In this document: positions 34,229 through 43,349 of the stretch, piece after piece
Layout: each line of letters opens with the position of its first letter
Numbering within the stretch: position 1 is the stretch's first letter
NCBI RefSeq assembly: GCF_025961315.1
Contig: NZ_JAOQNK010000001.1
Coordinates: 5,270,001 to 5,334,000, forward strand
Reading direction: 5' to 3'
Length of the DNA: 64,000 nt
Source of the DNA: Sphingobacterium kitahiroshimense
GTDB taxonomy: Bacteria > Bacteroidota > Bacteroidia > Sphingobacteriales > Sphingobacteriaceae
The notes under the pieces: model-generated
What the model was told of the DNA's origin: nothing
Database searches by the model: none
Seen by the model: the letters and a program-made list of their open reading frames with translations, nothing else
Made by a program: the position numbers and the translations under genes

Positions 34229-34361
34229 AATTTTTGTTTTTTTATGTGTTATTATGGAAGCAAATGTCCGCTGTTGTCGCTAGATGCACAAATGAGATAT
34301 TTATAAATACTGATGATATAAATTAATTTTTTAGTAGGTTTGTTTTTAAAATTAACCTATT

Positions 34362-35870
34362 ATGGATGCGCTTGCGACATTAATAAATTTACTTGGTGAT
34401 CAGGATAAAAAGAATTTTAAGGCATTTATGCGCAAGAAGAATAAGCGACATGATGTTAAAAATATTCTATTGTTTGAATTGCTAAATACTGACGATATAA
34501 ATGGCTTAGAAAAGCTGTTAAAAAAAACAAAAAGCAGGGATTCTTACCATGCTTTGCGTAAAAGACTGCACGATAACTTACTTTTATTTCTATCTCAGAA
34601 GACATTTGAAAGCAATAACAGTCAGGCTTCGGAAGTGATGCGTTTAATCGTTGTAAGCCGTTTTCTTTTGGAAAATGATGTGGATAAAACTGCTTTCAAG
34701 TGCTTGGTGAAGGCCGAGCAAATCGCAACAAAACTGGAACAGTACAATTTATTGAACGATATATTGCTTCTTAAAATAAATTATGCGCATAGTGAAGCTT
34801 CAGAAAATTTAGAAGACTTAACAACACGTTTTATGGTCAACCAGCAACATATGCAACGGGAGGCAAAATTGAATCTGGCATATGCTTTTCTCCGCCAGGA
34901 AATGCGTGAGGTAAATCTGAAAGGTAAAGTGGTCAACTTGGCCGCACTGATGCTCGGGACCATACGAAAATATCAGATTGCAGTCAAAGATTTAATGAAT
35001 TATAAGTCTATTTATCAGATACTTTTTATAGCCAATGAATATGCGGCTATTCATCAGGATTATAGTTTTATAGAACGTTATATCCAGCGCATCCAACATT
35101 TTATTCAGGGAAAGAAGAAAGCGGATGAATCGCACTTATTTTATCAGTTGCATGTCCTTTATTTTTTGGCAAACTTTCATTTACGCAACAGAAGCTTTGA
35201 CAAGAGTGCGGAGTATCTTTCTGAGATGAAGAACCAAATGGAACAGCACCGTTTTCATGAATCTCAATTTTATCCACGGCATCAGTTGTTATCGGCTCTG
35301 AATCTATATTTTAATGGAATGGGTGGAGAAGGAACAGCTGTATTGATGAAGGCTTTGGAAATGACAACAAAAAAGACAAAACAGGAGGACATAGAAGATT
35401 TAAGGATATGTTTAACGATGTTTTTATCGTTGCAGGATGACAGATCTTGCTTACGCCATCTTGCCTTATTTCAGCATACTGATCAATGGTACGAGAAAAA
35501 AATGGGTATGCTTTGGACCATTCGTAAAAATCTGATGGAGGTTTTGGTTCATGCACAGTTCGGGCATATCGAACTTGCTGTTTCAAGGTTAAGTAGTTTC
35601 AAACGTCGATACAGTGATTTTCTTACAGAAACTCATGAAGAAAGGGTATTACATTTTGCGAGTCTTGTGGAGAAATATTTCAATAAGCCTGATATCGTGT
35701 TTAATCCTGTATTTCAAAAAACTGCGGTCGATCTGTTAAAGAATAAAGATCATGCGGATATTTTTCATATTTGTTTTATTTCATGGCTGATCGCTAAGTG
35801 GGAGAAAAAGTCGGCCTATCAAATCGTACTTCAGCATTTGTCCAGTCGACATACATCCGAAAATATTTAG
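34362..35870 (+). CDS. large helical-repeat protein, function unknown
   Basis: A 502-residue cytoplasmic protein with no signal peptide or membrane span. It is almost wholly helical and Leu/Lys/Gln rich, reminiscent of TPR-like superhelices (LVKAEQIATKLEQYNLLNDILLLKINYAHSEASENL; ELAVSRLSSFKRRYSDF), but without a clear 34-residue register. The N-terminus (LINLLGDQDKKNFKAFMRKKNKRHDVKNILLFELL) is strongly basic. Proteins of this kind are common and unnamed in Sphingobacteriaceae. It stands alone, divergent from the YiaA-like gene, and its start is the ATG at 34362. Confidence 0.6.
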   Translation: MDALATLINLLGDQDKKNFKAFMRKKNKRHDVKNILLFELLNTDDINGLEKLLKKTKSRDSYHALRKRLHDNLLLFLSQKTFESNNSQASEVMRLIVVSRFLLENDVDKTAFKCLVKAEQIATKLEQYNLLNDILLLKINYAHSEASENLEDLTTRFMVNQQHMQREAKLNLAYAFLRQEMREVNLKGKVVNLAALMLGTIRKYQIAVKDLMNYKSIYQILFIANEYAAIHQDYSFIERYIQRIQHFIQGKKKADESHLFYQLHVLYFLANFHLRNRSFDKSAEYLSEMKNQMEQHRFHESQFYPRHQLLSALNLYFNGMGGEGTAVLMKALEMTTKKTKQEDIEDLRICLTMFLSLQDDRSCLRHLALFQHTDQWYEKKMGMLWTIRKNLMEVLVHAQFGHIELAVSRLSSFKRRYSDFLTETHEERVLHFASLVEKYFNKPDIVFNPVFQKTAVDLLKNKDHADIFHICFISWLIAKWEKKSAYQIVLQHLSSRHTSENI

Positions 35871-35960
35871 ATGGTTCAATTTGGAATCCTGAGTAATTTT
35901 TGCCTAATGTAATCTTAATATTTAGGATTAAAAATAACTTCTCTCCGAGGTGCTTGTTGT

Positions 35961-36719
35961 ATGGTTATGGAGTCTTTGTATTTTTCTGGTACGAGCGGTA
36001 TTTTACTGCCTTATAAAAATAAAAGTTTTTATCCCGAAAATCTTCAGGAGAAAAGCAGGCTTGCGGTCTATGCTTTATTATTCAATTCGTTGGAGGTAAA
36101 CAGTTCATTCTATAAAATACCACGTGAAGAAACTGTGAAACGATGGGCAGATGAAGTACCGGATGGGTTTCGTTTCACCTTTAAATTATGGAAGGGAATT
36201 ACTCACGCAAAAGGTTTGATCTTTGACCCGAATGATGTTGCTCATTTTTTGAAGGTGATTGCCGAAGCAGGCGAGAAGAAAGGTTGTTTACTGATTCAGT
36301 TTCCCCCCTCTGTTACGTTTAATGCTGCTGTGCATGTCAATCTTTTGCTAGAGACTGTTGTTAATGATGAGCATATAAAGGGATGGCGGGTATGCGTCGA
36401 GTTTCGGCATCCATCTTGGCATTGTGAAGATACATTTAGCCTGTTAAATTCGTACGGAGCCAGTCTTGTGCTGCACGACAAGAACAGTAATGGTATGCAA
36501 TTGTCCTATAGTGAAACAGATTTTATTTATCTGCGATTTCATGGTCCCAATGGTAATTACCGGGGCAGTTATGAAGATGATTTTCTACAGGAATATAGTT
36601 CATATATTCGGGAGTGGTTAGCTGAAGGGAAAGAGGTTTTCACTTATTTTAACAATACAATGGGCGACGCGATTCAGAACTTGAAGTTACTGTCGGAATA
36701 TGTGAATGATAGGTATTAA
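35961..36719 (+). CDS. DUF72-family protein
   Basis: A 252-residue cytoplasmic TIM-barrel-like protein of the DUF72/YecE family. Typical features are GTSGILLPYKNKSFYPENL near the start, LEVNSSFYKIPREETVKRWADEVPDGFRFTFKLWKGITHAKGL, the strand LLIQFPPSVTF, VEFRHPSWH, and at the end YLRFHG and VFTYFNNTMGDAIQNLKLL. The biochemical role of the family is unclear. A second Met two codons in (35967) could also be the start. It is a single gene converging with the beta-glucosidase. Confidence 0.88.
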   Translation: MVMESLYFSGTSGILLPYKNKSFYPENLQEKSRLAVYALLFNSLEVNSSFYKIPREETVKRWADEVPDGFRFTFKLWKGITHAKGLIFDPNDVAHFLKVIAEAGEKKGCLLIQFPPSVTFNAAVHVNLLLETVVNDEHIKGWRVCVEFRHPSWHCEDTFSLLNSYGASLVLHDKNSNGMQLSYSETDFIYLRFHGPNGNYRGSYEDDFLQEYSSYIREWLAEGKEVFTYFNNTMGDAIQNLKLLSEYVNDRY

Positions 36720-36780
36720 TATGGTAAGTAGTATCGATTTTATAATCAATACCACTTAGCTAATGTCGAATAGCTTGAAC

Positions 36781-38124
36781 CTATATCTTCTCCTTCAGAA
36801 GATCAGCATACCAATGTCCCGACGATTTAACGATGCGTTGTTGCGTTTCAAAATCAACATATACTAAACCAAATCTGGGATGATAACCTTCTGCCCACTC
36901 AAAGTTGTCGAGAAAAGTCCATGCAAAATACCCGTTGACCTGAACTCCTTCTTGTTTGGCCTTAAGTACTTGGGCAATGGTCGACTGTAAATACTGCACT
37001 CTTTTCGGGTCATCGACCTGATTGTTAACGACTTCATCTGGAAAAGCGGCTCCATTTTCAGTGACAATCAGTGGCGGTATGTTGGGATAGGCACTGAATT
37101 TTTTCAAAACATGGTACATGGATTCAGGAAATACTTCCCAATTCATGGCCGTGAGTTCGACCTTGCGCGATTTTGCACTTACAATTTTTGCGCGTAGGTA
37201 GGGGACGAATAAGGAATGACGGATGATTTCTCGGGTATAATTTTGTACTCCGATAAAATCCATATCAAACTTTAGCTCGTTTTCATCATTGTGCTTGATA
37301 TATTTTTCAATTCTTCTCAGAATTTTGATCTCATCTGTAGGATAGCCCATACCTAGCAGGGGCTCTATGAAAAATCTATTGAGTAATACATCTGCTTTTT
37401 TAGCCGCAAGGATATCTTTTTCTCTTCCGGTGAACGGTTCAATATGCGAACAGGAGAAAGTGGTTCCAACGGTACTGTCTGGTTGTAGTGATTTAATAAT
37501 TCTTGCACCTTTAGCCTGTGCTAGTGATGCATGATGTGCAGCTGCTAAAAAGTAATCGATTCCTTTTTTTCCAGGTGCATGTACGCCAAAGAAGTATCCA
37601 GCGGCACTAAATACCGCAGGTTCATTTAAAACCATCCAGTTTTTTACCCGATCGCCAAAGTGTTTGACACAGAGTGCTACATAATCAGCAAACCAATCGG
37701 TGATTTCCCTGTTGATCCATCCACCTCTTTGTTCCAGGGCATGCGGCAGATCCCAGTGATAGAGTGTTATCCAAGGTGTAATCCCTAATTCTAAAGAAAG
37801 ATCGATGAGTTTATTATAGAAGTCAATGCCTGATGGATTGGCTTCTCCTGTACCTTGCGGTAGAATACGGCTCCAGGCAATGGAAAACCTGTAGTTCCTA
37901 ATATTTAAGCTGTGCATCAAATGGAGATCTGCTATGTAGCGATTATAGAAATCGCAAGCAATATCTCCGTGCTGGTTTTTAAAGATCTTATTCTTTTTTT
38001 TTACAAAAGTATCCCAAATAGAAAGGCCTTTTCCATGTATATCATGAGCTCCTTCAATTTGGTAGGCGGCTGTAGAAACTCCCCAAATAAAATCTTCGCC
38101 AAAGGAATCTTTAGTTAAAATCAT
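36781..38124 (-). CDS. GH1 family beta-glucosidase
   Basis: A 447-residue glycoside hydrolase family 1 enzyme without signal peptide, so cytoplasmic. The acid/base Glu168 is in VLNEPAVFSAAG and the nucleophile Glu356 in PPLIVTENGAAF. The N-terminal FGEDFIWGVSTAAYQIEGAHDIHGKGLSIWDTF and the C-terminal GYFAWTFLDNFEWAEGYHPRFGLVYVDF are family hallmarks. It would release glucose or galactose from short beta-linked sugars. The length is normal and no residue is missing. It has no sugar-transport neighbours, so its physiological substrate is open. Confidence 0.93.
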   Translation of the reverse strand: MILTKDSFGEDFIWGVSTAAYQIEGAHDIHGKGLSIWDTFVKKKNKIFKNQHGDIACDFYNRYIADLHLMHSLNIRNYRFSIAWSRILPQGTGEANPSGIDFYNKLIDLSLELGITPWITLYHWDLPHALEQRGGWINREITDWFADYVALCVKHFGDRVKNWMVLNEPAVFSAAGYFFGVHAPGKKGIDYFLAAAHHASLAQAKGARIIKSLQPDSTVGTTFSCSHIEPFTGREKDILAAKKADVLLNRFFIEPLLGMGYPTDEIKILRRIEKYIKHNDENELKFDMDFIGVQNYTREIIRHSLFVPYLRAKIVSAKSRKVELTAMNWEVFPESMYHVLKKFSAYPNIPPLIVTENGAAFPDEVVNNQVDDPKRVQYLQSTIAQVLKAKQEGVQVNGYFAWTFLDNFEWAEGYHPRFGLVYVDFETQQRIVKSSGHWYADLLKEKI

Positions 38125-38405
38125 TTACGGAATTTATTTTCTCAAGTGGTGCAAATATCACTTATTTAAGTTGTTTTAATATTTGTGAAATCTAAGAGGA
38201 GAATAGAATGAACTAAACTGCACTAGAAAGATACGAAATAATACCCTTTGGAAGAAATGTGTGATCGTTTTCATAATTCAAATGTTTTAAACCACTGTTT
38301 ACATTAATTTGCTTATATAAATTTACAAAGCATATGTTAACTGTGTATGAATTGATTATGAAGTTTTTGAGTATTGTCAGGGCTCTTGCTTTTTAAACTA
38401 TTTCA

Positions 38406-38711
38406 TCACCATATATTTTTTGATATACCGATCTGTGTTAAGGATTCAATAATTGGTTCAGAGAGCAGATGTAGATCGCGTTGTTTTTGGAATTCTAAGA
38501 AAGCGGGCATATTTAATAATTCTTTTTGAATGGCCTCATTTTTATATTGTGACATATGAATAAAGGTGTTGCTGCCATTAACCTGGAATATCGTATATAC
38601 AAATTGATGATTGTCCAATTCTTTAAACTCATCAAGAAAAATCTGAATGTTTTCTTTGTTCGCATTAACATAGTCTTCTTTGATGGTATAAGTCACTTTT
38701 ATAGCTATCAT
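38406..38711 (-). CDS. ABM-like small protein (dimeric alpha/beta barrel)
   Basis: A 101-residue protein with the beta-alpha-beta pattern of antibiotic-biosynthesis-monooxygenase-like folds: an opening strand IAIKVTYTIKEDYVNANKENIQIFLDEFKELD, then FVYTIFQVNGSNTFIHMSQYKNEAIQKELLNMPAFLEFQKQRD. Such proteins are usually dimers and may be oxygenases, isomerases or binding proteins. It is a single gene; the hairpin at 38.78-38.82 kb separates it from the DUF3347 gene upstream on the same strand. The family assignment rests on the pattern only. Confidence 0.5.
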   Translation of the reverse strand: MIAIKVTYTIKEDYVNANKENIQIFLDEFKELDNHQFVYTIFQVNGSNTFIHMSQYKNEAIQKELLNMPAFLEFQKQRDLHLLSEPIIESLTQIGISKNIW

Positions 38712-38778
38712 GGGGTATCTTTATGAATGAATACTGGTTTATGTATTCGAAGATAATGAATTTGATGCTATGGAAAGT

Positions 38779-38823
38779 AAAAACTCCGAACAAACAATTG
38801 GATATTGTTGGTTCGGAGTTTTT
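38779..38823. terminator. terminator of DUF3347 gene
   Basis: AAAAACTCCGAAC (38779-38791) pairs with GTTCGGAGTTTTT (38811-38823), a 13-bp stem with T runs on both strands, lying 32 bp past the DUF3347 stop. Confidence 0.85.
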
Positions 38824-38854
38824 TATTTGAATCGAATGATCAGCTTTTCACGGG

Positions 38855-39298
38855 TTACTTCTTGGTTTCAGTAACTTTACCACAGGTAAGCATCGCAGAT
38901 CCATAGTAAGGATTTTTAATCGCCGTTTCATTGCTTAACCAATAGCCTTTTTTCATCGGGCAATATTGATAATACACTGGTTGGCTGACCTTATCACTGT
39001 TTTTTACGATTTGCCACATGATCGTTGAAACTTCGTTGAATGATGCACGCTGTTTTTCAAGATTGCCTGCTTTTTCTAATTTATCTACTTCAAGGATCAA
39101 GTTATCTTTCAGTTTGAAAGCGCTTTCTGCTTTTACCACCTTCTGAAGTGCTTGAATGGATTCGGAAGCCTTTTTCTCATCACTGTTTACCAATGCATTT
39201 TTTACACCATAATATTTACTTAATAGTGTTTCTGTATTTTGGGCAAGTGCCACATGTCCAAATAGTGAAATTGCCAATATCAATAAGTTCTTTTTCAT
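38855..39298 (-). CDS. DUF3347 periplasmic protein
   Basis: A 147-residue exported protein: the signal peptide MKKNLLILAISLFGHVALAQ is followed by a helical domain and the DUF3347 end YYQYCPMKKGYWLSNETAIKNPYYGSAMLTCGKV. The conserved Cys-Pro-Met and final Cys, with Met and His-free surroundings, resemble the tail of CusB-like and copper-handling proteins, where DUF3347 is often found. It lies at the left edge of the copper/efflux island, next to heavy-metal-binding proteins. Copper binding is inferred from family habit; the exact role is unknown. Confidence 0.8.
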   Translation of the reverse strand: MKKNLLILAISLFGHVALAQNTETLLSKYYGVKNALVNSDEKKASESIQALQKVVKAESAFKLKDNLILEVDKLEKAGNLEKQRASFNEVSTIMWQIVKNSDKVSQPVYYQYCPMKKGYWLSNETAIKNPYYGSAMLTCGKVTETKK

Positions 39299-39428
39299 AT
39301 CTATTTTTCGTTAATCATTTAAAGATAGTTTTAAAATTTTACTTTTGAACTGCTTCGTTATTTTCTCGATTTCTAAAGCAGAGGTTCTGTATTCTGTGTC
39401 TTTCAAATGCACTCGGCTTCACATTTTG

Positions 39429-40286
39429 CTATACCTGATGCTGACGAAGCTGTACTTCCTTTTCGCTTTCCTTTATTGATCTTATGTCAATATTAAAGTC
39501 TGCTGTATGGACTTTTCCATGTATTTTAAACTGCACCCACATCTTGTATTTACCAGCCTTTGTAATGTTTGTTTCTGCGTATATCGGGTATTGTACATGT
39601 GGTATGGGCCGGATCTGTAAAAACTCTTTATCCGTCTTATTGATCATTAATATATGAGCTGATGTTCCCAAATACTGTTCCAAACTACTGTTATACAGTT
39701 TCTTTTCGCATTTTTCGATGGCTATCTTTATACGTTGTATGTTGCCGGTTTTAAAATTATCGGTATTTTCAAGGATAACCTTATAGTCATCTATGTAACA
39801 TATCGGTTTTTTTGAAGTGACCTCACGAGAAGTCATATAGTAACCTTTCACTTCGATTTCTAACATGTTTAAGACATGTTCTTTGCCAAGAGGTTTAAAA
39901 TAGGTGAACAAATGGTATTTTCCACTGTTATGAAAAGTCTCTGTTACAGCATAGCTACCGTCTTGCTGCAGCACTGGATGGATGTGTCTGAACCAATTAA
40001 GATCTTCACTAATGACCATGACATGAATGTTCATTTCATCAGAAATGTCCAATGCTACTTGTTTTTGGTTTTTTTTGATTGCAAATAGTAGTCTAACGGG
40101 ATGTCCTGCTTCAATAATCTGTGGTAAAGTTGTTAATTGTACCTGATATTGATCTGGATTTTCCTGTTGAACAGATCTCAGATCCATTCCACATGTCGAA
40201 CAGCTGTTGCCTTGAGTCCCGTTTACTTCGGGGGGCATAGGACAGGTGTATATGCTCATCTGAGATGCATGGCGGTGGTTTTCCAT
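39429..40286 (-). CDS. heavy-metal-binding-domain (HMBD) protein
   Basis: A 285-residue protein without signal peptide. Residues 12-36 (IYTCPMPPEV...GNSCSTCGMDL) form the small heavy-metal-binding domain with Cys15, Met17, Cys29 and Cys32 seen in CopA and CusB-like proteins. Next are two beta-sandwich-like halves, the first with MNIHVMVISEDLNWFRHIHPVLQQDGSY and YHLFTYFKPLGKEH, the second with AHILMINKTDKEFLQIRPIPH and KYKMWVQFKIHGKVHTADFNI, both containing His clusters. A metal chaperone or sequestering role is likely. It follows the HMA gene after a strong hairpin, so it may be only partly co-transcribed with it. Confidence 0.7.
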   Translation of the reverse strand: MENHRHASQMSIYTCPMPPEVNGTQGNSCSTCGMDLRSVQQENPDQYQVQLTTLPQIIEAGHPVRLLFAIKKNQKQVALDISDEMNIHVMVISEDLNWFRHIHPVLQQDGSYAVTETFHNSGKYHLFTYFKPLGKEHVLNMLEIEVKGYYMTSREVTSKKPICYIDDYKVILENTDNFKTGNIQRIKIAIEKCEKKLYNSSLEQYLGTSAHILMINKTDKEFLQIRPIPHVQYPIYAETNITKAGKYKMWVQFKIHGKVHTADFNIDIRSIKESEKEVQLRQHQV

Positions 40287-40307
40287 ATCTGAAAATTTGC
40301 TTTGGGT

Positions 40308-40342
40308 GTAATTGCGGAATTTCGATATGCTTCCGCAATTAC
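40308..40342 (-). terminator. hairpin between HMA and HMBD genes
   Basis: GTAATTGCGGAA (40308-40319) pairs perfectly with TTCCGCAATTAC (40331-40342). On the minus strand no T run follows, so it may be a processing or attenuation hairpin rather than a full terminator. Confidence 0.6.
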
Positions 40343-40387
40343 TTAACCCAAAATTCTTAGTGCTTAAAGAATCTGTTTAATTCTTTT

Positions 40388-40615
40388 TTAAGATTTTAAA
40401 GGTTCGATTTTAAAACCTGATTTCTCTACGATCTCGATAACTTCCTGTTCCGATATCCCATCTGTCTTAACTGTAAGTACTTTATCTCTACTGGCAACGT
40501 CTACTTCCCAATGGTTAATACCCGTTTTATCAGTTAGAAAAGGAGTTACTTTGGTTACACAGCCACTGCAGTTAATATTGGTCTTGAATTGAAAATTTTG
40601 ATTATTGCTATCCAT
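40388..40615 (-). CDS. HMA-domain copper chaperone-like protein
   Basis: A 75-residue stand-alone HMA domain: FKTNINCSGCVTKVTPFL carries the metal-binding CxxC, followed by the ferredoxin-like pattern GINHWEVDVASRDKVLTVKTDGISEQEVIEIVEKSGFKIEPL. This is the size and fold of CopZ/Atx1-type chaperones that hand Cu(I) to P-type ATPases such as CopA encoded 11 kb to the right. Its promoter carries the 16-bp metal-island element (40696-40711) 48 bp from the -7-like CAAATT, in common with two other metal genes. Confidence 0.8.
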   Translation of the reverse strand: MDSNNQNFQFKTNINCSGCVTKVTPFLTDKTGINHWEVDVASRDKVLTVKTDGISEQEVIEIVEKSGFKIEPLKS

Positions 40616-40647
40616 TTTATTTTATTTTTTAGCGTTTGTTTATAGTA

Positions 40648-40715
40648 CAAATTTCAGTAAAAAAATACGGTGGCACTTTACGTTATTTGCTATTTGATTT
40701 GTAATATTTACTGAT
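40648..40715 (-). promoter_or_regulatory. metal-island element, site 1 (HMA gene)
   Basis: The plus strand at 40696-40711 reads GATTTGTAATATTTAC, and the -7-like box is CAAATTTC at 40648-40655 (AATTTG on the coding strand). Over 40690-40715 it matches 50904-50929 at 24 of 26 bases, and the distance to the -7-like box is identical in both. Confidence 0.75.
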
Positions 40716-40812
40716 TATAGTCATGCTATTGATTATGCTGTTTTTATTATCGTGTCATGTGTAATCTTGCTCTCAATAGTATCCCGGATAGTGTTTAGAC
40801 GGCATCATACTA

Positions 40813-41883
40813 TTATGCGATGACAATGGAAACAGACTGATCTAATGGATAGCTCTGGCAAAGTAGAATTTTACCTTCAGTGACTTCTTCATCCGAGAGG
40901 GCATAATTGTTTACCATTTTGATCTGGCCATTTTCTTGGATTGCCCAGCATGAACCGCAGGTGCCTTTTTTACATGAACTGGGCACGTGAATGGCATGGG
41001 CACTAATGGCTTCTAAAAGGGATTGTCCTGGTTGTACATCAATGAGAGAAGTACACTCGTAGGTCTGTTCTTCATTGTCTCTGTAATGAGTCTCAAAGTA
41101 GCTGACCAGTATTTCTCTGTGCTCTTCGTTCTCGATAACGATGATCTTATCGGTTATGACCGGATCAAAATATTCGGTATGGATATTTGATTCGGGAATC
41201 TGTAAAGCGCGCAGTGTCTCACGATACAACTGCATCAGTTCTACTGGACCACATATGAAGTAATGAGCTTTATTTTTTTGCTTAATATACTGTCCGATCA
41301 AGCTTTTAATGATCGGTTGAGAAAATCGACCGGAGATACTGTTAATGCCTTTAATCTCTTTATTAAGACGCGTAAATGAATGAAAAATATGCAACTGCTT
41401 GTTCTTTTCCATTTCTTCCAGTTGGAATTTGAATATGGTATCCTCCGGGCTGCTGGTGGAATATAGCAACAGAGGGGGACAAGCTGTTTTAATAAGACTT
41501 TTTAGCATAGAGAACAAGGGTGATATTCCACTTCCACCTGCAAGAAAAACAAGTTCTGAATCATGGATAATATGTTTCTTCAAGATAAAGTTGCCTATAG
41601 GTGCATCGATATCCCACTCGCTAATATTTTTTGCATTGTCCACTAGATAATTGCTCATTTTTCCACCAGCAACTCGTTTAACTGTAATGGACGGGAATTT
41701 ATCGGCAGGTGCGGAGCTAAAGGAATAGGATCTCTGTAGGGGTTCTCCGTTAACAATACAGGAAATATTAAGATACTGACCAGGCTGATATTCAATCGTA
41801 TCCTGGTCAGTACTGAAAAATATGGTTACAGCATCTTTAGTCTCCTGTATAACCTGATGCGTGGTCCATTTATATTTTTTCAT
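40813..41883 (-). CDS. ferredoxin-reductase with C-terminal 2Fe-2S domain (PaaE/Hcr-like)
   Basis: A 356-residue electron-transfer protein. The N-terminal FAD domain has LQRSYSFSSAP (the RxYS motif) and GGKMSNYLVDN; the NAD(P) domain has LVFLAGGSGISPLFSML and HYFICGPVELM; the C-terminus is a plant-type 2Fe-2S domain with Cys304, Cys309, Cys312 and Cys342. It would pass electrons from NAD(P)H to an oxygenase or other acceptor. The next gene upstream on the same strand is the DHA2 transporter, with only 13 bp between, so it belongs to the TolC-MFS-reductase operon. No oxygenase partner is present, which is odd. Confidence 0.85.
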   Translation of the reverse strand: MKKYKWTTHQVIQETKDAVTIFFSTDQDTIEYQPGQYLNISCIVNGEPLQRSYSFSSAPADKFPSITVKRVAGGKMSNYLVDNAKNISEWDIDAPIGNFILKKHIIHDSELVFLAGGSGISPLFSMLKSLIKTACPPLLLYSTSSPEDTIFKFQLEEMEKNKQLHIFHSFTRLNKEIKGINSISGRFSQPIIKSLIGQYIKQKNKAHYFICGPVELMQLYRETLRALQIPESNIHTEYFDPVITDKIIVIENEEHREILVSYFETHYRDNEEQTYECTSLIDVQPGQSLLEAISAHAIHVPSSCKKGTCGSCWAIQENGQIKMVNNYALSDEEVTEGKILLCQSYPLDQSVSIVIA

Positions 41884-41896
41884 ATGGTTTTAACGT

Positions 41897-43324
41897 TTAC
41901 TTTTTAAGTGTCTTAATGAAAATTATAGCCATGACTGCTGCAATGAGACATATGATGGAAGCTGCAAAAAAACCGGTTTGAAAACCTGTGTTCAAAGCGG
42001 TAGCTTCTGTGGCTCCTGTTGCTTTTATAGCATTGGTTTTTGCCGCGGAAATGGCAACTATTATAGCCAGTCCTAGAGCTGAACCGATTTGATAGCTGGT
42101 ATTTACCAGACCGGAAGCAAGGCCGGTTTCCTCAGGTTTGGCACCTGACATCGAAGCGATAGTGCCAGGTATATACGTTAGTGACATACCTAAAGCGCCT
42201 AATAAAGATGCTGGCAATACATTGATTATAAATGTACCATCAGGAGGGATTGTGCTAAAAAGAAGGAGTGAACCTGCTAAGGCAAGCAGACCTGCTACCA
42301 TATTTGCTTTGAAGCCAAATCGAGCGACTAATTTACCTGTAAGACCAACCATCAGAAACATGATCGCAATTGTCATCGGTAAAAGAGCAAGTCCACTATT
42401 GAAAGCTGTGTAATGCAGGGTTTGCTGCAGGTAAAGATTGAGAAAAAACCATAAGGGTATCCATGCTGCCGCTAATAATGCCATCACCACGTTACCTGAT
42501 AAAAGATTAGGGACTTTAAAAATAGCAAGAGGAATTAAAGGCTCCCTTTTCTGTTTCTGTATGATAATGAAAATAATGAACAGCAACAATGATAAGCCCA
42601 GTAATCCAATGGTTTGGACTGATATCCAACCGGCATTTTCTGCAGATATAATAGCATATATCATCACAATAAGGGCTACCGTTGCTAAAATTGCACCGAC
42701 GATATCTACTTTTCCTTTACGGGTAGTTCCTTTGAACAGTAGTTTTTGACTGAAAAATAATACAGCAAGTCCTACTGGAATATTAATTAAGAATAACCAA
42801 TGCCACGAGAGCCATTCGGTTATGGCTCCACCAAGGAATACACCGGCTGAACCACCTGCAGCAGCAGAAGCCCCCCAGAAACCTAATGCTTTATTGAGTT
42901 CTTTGGGATCGGTAAATTTGGACAGTACTAAGGTAAGTGCTGCAGGGGCTATAAGTGCAGAGCCTAAGCCCTGTAAAGCTCTTCCGGTATTGAGGGCGGC
43001 CTCTGACCAGGCCACACCCGCTAAAAGTGACGCTCCTGAGAGAATGGCAAAACCCCACATGAAAATCTTACGTGCGCCAAAGAGATCGGATAAACGTCCG
43101 CCTAGCAATAAGAAACCTCCAAATAGAATTACATAGGCATTAAAAATCCATTGTAAGCCACTTTGTGAGTAGCCAAGATCGGCTTTTATTGCCGGTAATG
43201 CCACGCCAATAATAGAAGTGTCCATGATCACAATAAATTGTGCGGTACATAGTAAAAATAGTGCTGCCCAGCGTTTACTGTACGGAGCAGTTGGATTTAC
43301 GGTACCTGTTTTATTTTTATTCAT
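41897..43324 (-). CDS. DHA2-family MFS efflux transporter
   Basis: A 475-residue inner-membrane drug:proton antiporter with fourteen predicted spans, of the EmrB/QacA (DHA2) type. The first helix contains TAQFIVIMDTSIIGVALPAI, the DHA2 motif D1, and GRLSDLFGARKIFMWGF is the loop 2-3 motif A. It sits between tolC-like (25 bp upstream) and the reductase genes (13 bp downstream), all on one strand, so it may work with the TolC protein encoded in the same operon. The EmrA-type adaptor that normally links such carriers to TolC is not encoded beside it. Confidence 0.88.
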   Translation of the reverse strand: MNKNKTGTVNPTAPYSKRWAALFLLCTAQFIVIMDTSIIGVALPAIKADLGYSQSGLQWIFNAYVILFGGFLLLGGRLSDLFGARKIFMWGFAILSGASLLAGVAWSEAALNTGRALQGLGSALIAPAALTLVLSKFTDPKELNKALGFWGASAAAGGSAGVFLGGAITEWLSWHWLFLINIPVGLAVLFFSQKLLFKGTTRKGKVDIVGAILATVALIVMIYAIISAENAGWISVQTIGLLGLSLLLFIIFIIIQKQKREPLIPLAIFKVPNLLSGNVVMALLAAAWIPLWFFLNLYLQQTLHYTAFNSGLALLPMTIAIMFLMVGLTGKLVARFGFKANMVAGLLALAGSLLLFSTIPPDGTFIINVLPASLLGALGMSLTYIPGTIASMSGAKPEETGLASGLVNTSYQIGSALGLAIIVAISAAKTNAIKATGATEATALNTGFQTGFFAASIICLIAAVMAIIFIKTLKK

Positions 43325-43349
43325 TTTTTATTTAATTAATGGTAAGTAA

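Noticed and set aside
38325..38345. CATATGTTAA-type copy of the Crp-type site
   Set aside because: Only a partial match, no -7-like box at the expected distance.
42138..43136. Three long plus-strand ORFs opposite the DHA2 transporter
   Set aside because: Antisense shadows of a clear membrane-protein gene; composition is that of a mirrored hydrophobic frame.
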